Positions 59,901-64,000 of a stretch of DNA of 64,000 nucleotides are shown here, in pieces. Below the pieces are notes generated by a model. The model was given only the letters and a program-made list of their open reading frames with translations. It ran no database searches and had not been told where the DNA came from. Source of the stretch: Strongyloides papillosus (lineage: Eukaryota; Nematoda; Chromadorea; Rhabditida; Strongyloididae). Where the stretch lies: contig SRSI01000044.1 in the NCBI GenBank assembly GCA_005656395.1, positions 682,001 through 746,000 of the forward strand, given 5' to 3'. How positions within the stretch are numbered: position 1 is the first letter of the stretch; each line of letters opens with the position of its first letter. A program made the position numbers and the translations under genes.

Positions 59901-62900
59901 TTGACTTTTTGTATAATACCAAAATAATAAATTAAGTTATAAGAAAGTTAAAAATTCTTTTTATAGTAATATAATAAATACGAAAAGAAGGCATGATAAT
60001 AAAAAAAAGTTAAAAATTTATATATTAAGATATTTGATTATATATAAATCATATTGAGTCAAGATATTTTATAAATTAGCAATATTAGTATTATAAAATC
60101 ACATCATTATTATTTAGTCTTAAGAAGTTTAACAACATCATAAAATTATAAAGATAATATTGCCCATTTCCATTGATAAGAAATATTTTGGCATATTTTG
60201 CAAATATAAAATATATCATTAAAATGTAAATCAAAACTATTTTAATAATGATATCAATATTGTGGCTAACAAAAGAATGGAACAAACTAAAATTAACTAG
60301 TATTGTGGTTTTACAATATTTTATCTATAAACTCATAATTGGTGTAATTTTTCTTATTCATAACAAACTAATAACATTCTTATTAACATAAAATGTATGA
60401 TAAAATTTCTATAATTATAAGATAATTAAAAAAATAATCTAAATTTAATAATATTAATAGATAAAGTATTACACTATTAGATACTTAAAAAGTAAAAATA
60501 ACATACCTTTCTTTTTCATAAATAACAATAATGTTGAAAACAAATTATAATACAATGAAGTTTTATTTTGTAATTGTTATTTTTGTTTATAAGTATAAAA
60601 TTAATGAAAAAACATTGTTATTTTATAAAATGCTTTTTAAGAATTTTAACATAAAAAAAGAGGAAGAATTTGTAATATTATAGTAAAAGTTATTAACCAA
60701 GTACTTTAACAATCTTAGAATATAATATAAAAAAGGAATACAGTTAAGGGGATGAAAATGAAATTATGATGATGTTAAATCCTTTTACAATTAAATAATC
60801 ACTATCTCTAATTTGTTACTAGTTAATATAAATTTAAAAGTTAATGCAATCAAATGTTAATTTGTCCACTCTCTCTTCCCTATCTCTCCTTTATTTCAAT
60901 GAGGATTGGCAAAACAAAGAGGAAAGAGTTAATGAATTGATGTGATAGAAATCAGTACTTAAGGAAGTTAAGTTATATATAATGATGTTTTTCTGACTAT
61001 ATAGTTAGGAATGAATCTTACTCCTTAAGAGGTTAACATCCAACAACTTACTCCTCTCTCTCATTATTTTTATTTTCAAGTTTGATTACGTAATCAGGAT
61101 ATATATGTTCTGAGGAGGGAGATTATTTTGTATTAATAACAAATATTAACAATAAGTTTGCTGAATGTTAAAAATGAAAGAAAAATAAATCTATAATATT
61201 TTGGATATTATTTTTTTTATTGAATATACATATTTTTATTTTAGTTGTAGACAAAATAAAAAGGTTAAAATAATTGAAATTAATAAAACAAAAACATTGC
61301 AACATTTTTGTTTAATTTAAAAATAATAACTAATATAACAAATAGAAAACATTAGTTGAAAAAGGTCAAATGACAAATTATGAATGGAAATTTTTGTTTA
61401 TACAACATAATATTTGATTACATGGTACAAAGAAATTTAATTTCAATTAAAAGTAATTAAAAATTATAAAAATCAAAGTCTCTTTGTTTAACAATATATT
61501 TTTTATACAATATAATATCTACATACATTCATTCGGCTCTTTTTTTATCATATCACTATCATAAAAGGTACCGAATATCTTTTAAAATGAGACACAAAAG
61601 TGTATGAATAGAAAATTACAGTAATCATTCATAAAAAGGCAAAAGTACTTTTTCTTTTTTCCCCATAATTTTAATATATAAACAAATTACATCTATTAGT
61701 ATAATTTACATATTAAAATAAAAGAAATGCTACGTTTAAATTAAATAGTATTTGTAAAAAAAAAGTATAAGGATAATAAAAACACATTAGTAGTTTTGTC
61801 TTTATAATAGATATAATAATGATCAGTATAAAAATGATAAAATATTTAGGATAATGTTAAAAGTGAAGAAAAATCGCTATATATTATCAGATGATATGTT
61901 TTAAGAAGTAGGGATATCAAAATATAAAGGGCATCATTTACCACCAGGAGGAGAATGATAATGTTATCGCTAGGAGACTCACTTATCACTTGTAATAACT
62001 CTTAATAATATATGAACTATAGGAGAACAATTATCATTTAACAGATTACCTGACAATAATCCTATCTATTAATTTGTGTTTAGGTACAAGAAACCTTTTT
62101 ACAAAATGACCAGAGGTAAGAAGAATTGTTGATTTGATTTTAGACAAATTCTTTTATCTTCTTCAAACTAATTAATATCTAGATGATAAGCGAAAGATAT
62201 ATGACATTTATAAAGAATTGTGAAGATAATAATTTGGTAGGTTTAAATTCATATAATTATCATTTCTCTTAAACGGTTACTCGATTTTTGATAAACTTTC
62301 CTCAATAGTATAATTAAAAAGATATATGGATAGTTAATTAATAGAGTAGTAGTAGATAAACATTAAACATGAGGTAAAATATGAGTATAATAAAATAAAA
62401 TAGGAATGAAACAAGAACAGGGTAGAATTATTGGTAATCATAAAATAAATTAGATTTATAGCTTATAATTATCATCTTATCTTTACATTTGGTAAACAGA
62501 TACTTTATACTTGTCAAAATAAAACATCCCAAAAGATTATTATAATGATTTTTAGTGCCATTTTAAAAATTTAATATAATGATCTATTAGATTGATTTTT
62601 TTACCATCCTAACATCTTTTAAATATATTAAAACTTTTAGAAATATAAAAAGTTGGTTAAATTTCAAAATATAAAATAAATTTCACTCTTTTTACCTAAG
62701 TATAAACCTTTATTACAATAAAATATTTATTATCATTCTCAATAACTTACCTGAATCTTAGATCAAAATAAAAAAGATTTATGATACTAATTTTGGCTAT
62801 TGGCTTAAGAGTTTTCAGTTGATTAATGATTATAATATTTAAATTATACTTTTATTCTGAAGTATCTATATTCATTCAAAAATATTACAAATAAATATAT

Positions 62901-64000
62901 TAAATATTTTTAATAAAATATATAATTATCACACCCTTTGTGTTGGAATAATAAAATAAGAATAATTTATATCTTTTTTATTATTTTCAATACTTGACAA
63001 AAGATATCTTTACTGAAGATAGAAAAAAATGTAATTATTATAAAAAATTGCTTTTTACTATTACACATAATATTATTACTATATCATCTCCCTCTATAAT
63101 GAGACTAACCATAAAAACATATAGATAAAACAATAGAATGTAGATAATGGTTTAAAAGAGTCAAAATTTATCATTCCCCAAAAATATATTTTATGATGGG
63201 AAAAAATATATAGATATAAGTTATTGGAATAGATTTATAGTTCTTCTTTCACTTTTTTTACGTCATACTTTAAAATGCCTTTCTATATAATTATGACAAT
63301 CATATTTGTTGTAATTAAGTTTTATTTTTAATTAACAAATCCTACAATTACCCTTACACATCTCAATAATCATTAATCATTTTTCAACCACAAAAAAATA
63401 TATTAGATATAATAGTTAAAATTTTATATCATTCTACATGTAATCCAATATTATATCTTAAGGCATCACTTAAAGGTGTGAAAAGATACCACCATCAAAA
63501 AAGATAAAATTTTTTTATATTAATATTCAAGAAAATATTATATAAAAGTACAAGATGATATTATTTTCATAATATTTTTACTTTCGATAATTTTATAGTC
63601 AAAATATATACCATTAAATATAGATATTTAAAGTATCACCCTCTCTCTCAAATAACAACATTTTCTACATGCTATCTAATCATTTATAAAAAGACAAAAC
63701 TTTCTAGAAAGAAGACCCAATATGGGTAGAGGATTACAGGTCACCATAATGAGGACTTAAATTTTTCTACAAACACCCTTGTAAATATATCATCTTCAGT
63801 TAGTATATTATTAAAAGATGATGTATGAGGATTGTGGAGAAAAAAGGAGGAGGTGAATTGTGGATGTTGTTGGTTGCCTTAAATAACTATTATACCAGGA
63901 AATGAATTATTAAATATTAATTAGATGACTTTGACTAAAAAATATTTAAATACATAAACAGCGTCACAAATTTAAGATAATTAATCAAATATTTGTATTA
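56989..64000. other. Seven-kilobase AT-rich region with no gene seen
   Basis: This is upstream of the SYG-1-like gene. Only chance-length frames occur (58225-58416, 60091-60285), without family features. No tRNA, transposase or clear inverted repeat was recognised. It may hold long-range regulatory sequence for the adhesion gene, or first exons of a neighbour beyond the window. Confidence 0.4.

Noticed and set aside
1..64000. tRNA, rRNA and CRISPR arrays
   Set aside because: No T-arm-like motifs in cloverleaf context, no rRNA-like blocks and no regularly spaced direct repeats were found by eye; a covariance-model scan was not possible.

Overview
This window is nuclear DNA from an extremely AT-rich nematode, most likely a clade IV parasite of the Strongyloides type. 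The evidence is short (about 33-60 nt) GT-AG introns next to a few longer ones, long intron-poor exons, nematode versions of animal neuronal genes (an NCA/NALCN channel, a SYG-1-like adhesion molecule), and many small AT-rich inverted-repeat elements. The species assignment is inference; no similarity search was possible.

Layout. (1) 0-13 kb: a dispersed cluster of small secreted cysteine-patterned peptides on the + strand. Three members look intact (204, 6752, 9066) and four are decayed (5909, 7477, 8245, 11233). They surround a broken Old Yellow Enzyme-type flavin oxidoreductase pseudogene (1.6-3.2 kb), several transposon-like inverted-repeat elements, and a broken Lys-rich/acidic gene (12.7-13.2 kb). 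(2) 15-26 kb: conserved single-copy type genes. These are an ETS transcription factor of the ERG/FLI1 type (4 exons, minus), a TspanC8-type tetraspanin (2 exons, minus) and a 7TM receptor (3 exons, plus). (3) 27.3-34.2 kb: a complete NALCN/NCA sodium-leak channel of 1920 residues, almost all of it in one 5.5 kb exon. (4) 34.3-37.6 kb: a 2.2 kb inverted-repeat element and a pseudogene of the cysteine-patterned family. (5) 38.2-52.9 kb: the most interesting region, a tandem minus-strand array of eight related genes or pseudogenes (called A-H here) at roughly 2 kb spacing. Each has a similar signal peptide and most have an acidic middle. Several then have a basic cleavage site (KKR or RKKR) and a strongly cationic tail. 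In three units the tail after the site is exactly 30 residues and starts Ser-Leu-x-Ser-Lys, in the manner of antimicrobial-peptide precursors. All introns are phase 0, and each unit has a TATA box just upstream. Copies of one inverted-repeat transposon family lie between the units. (6) 54.7-57.0 kb: a SYG-1/Kirre-type Ig-superfamily adhesion gene with two apparent 1-nt frameshifts. (7) 57-64 kb: no gene found.

The conserved genes suggest neuronal and developmental functions (leak channel, synapse adhesion, ETS factor, tetraspanin). The two small-peptide clusters look like rapidly duplicating and decaying secreted effector or defence families. Exon coordinates come from hand reading of splice signals and frame continuity; where a joined model stays in frame through family motifs, confidence is high.
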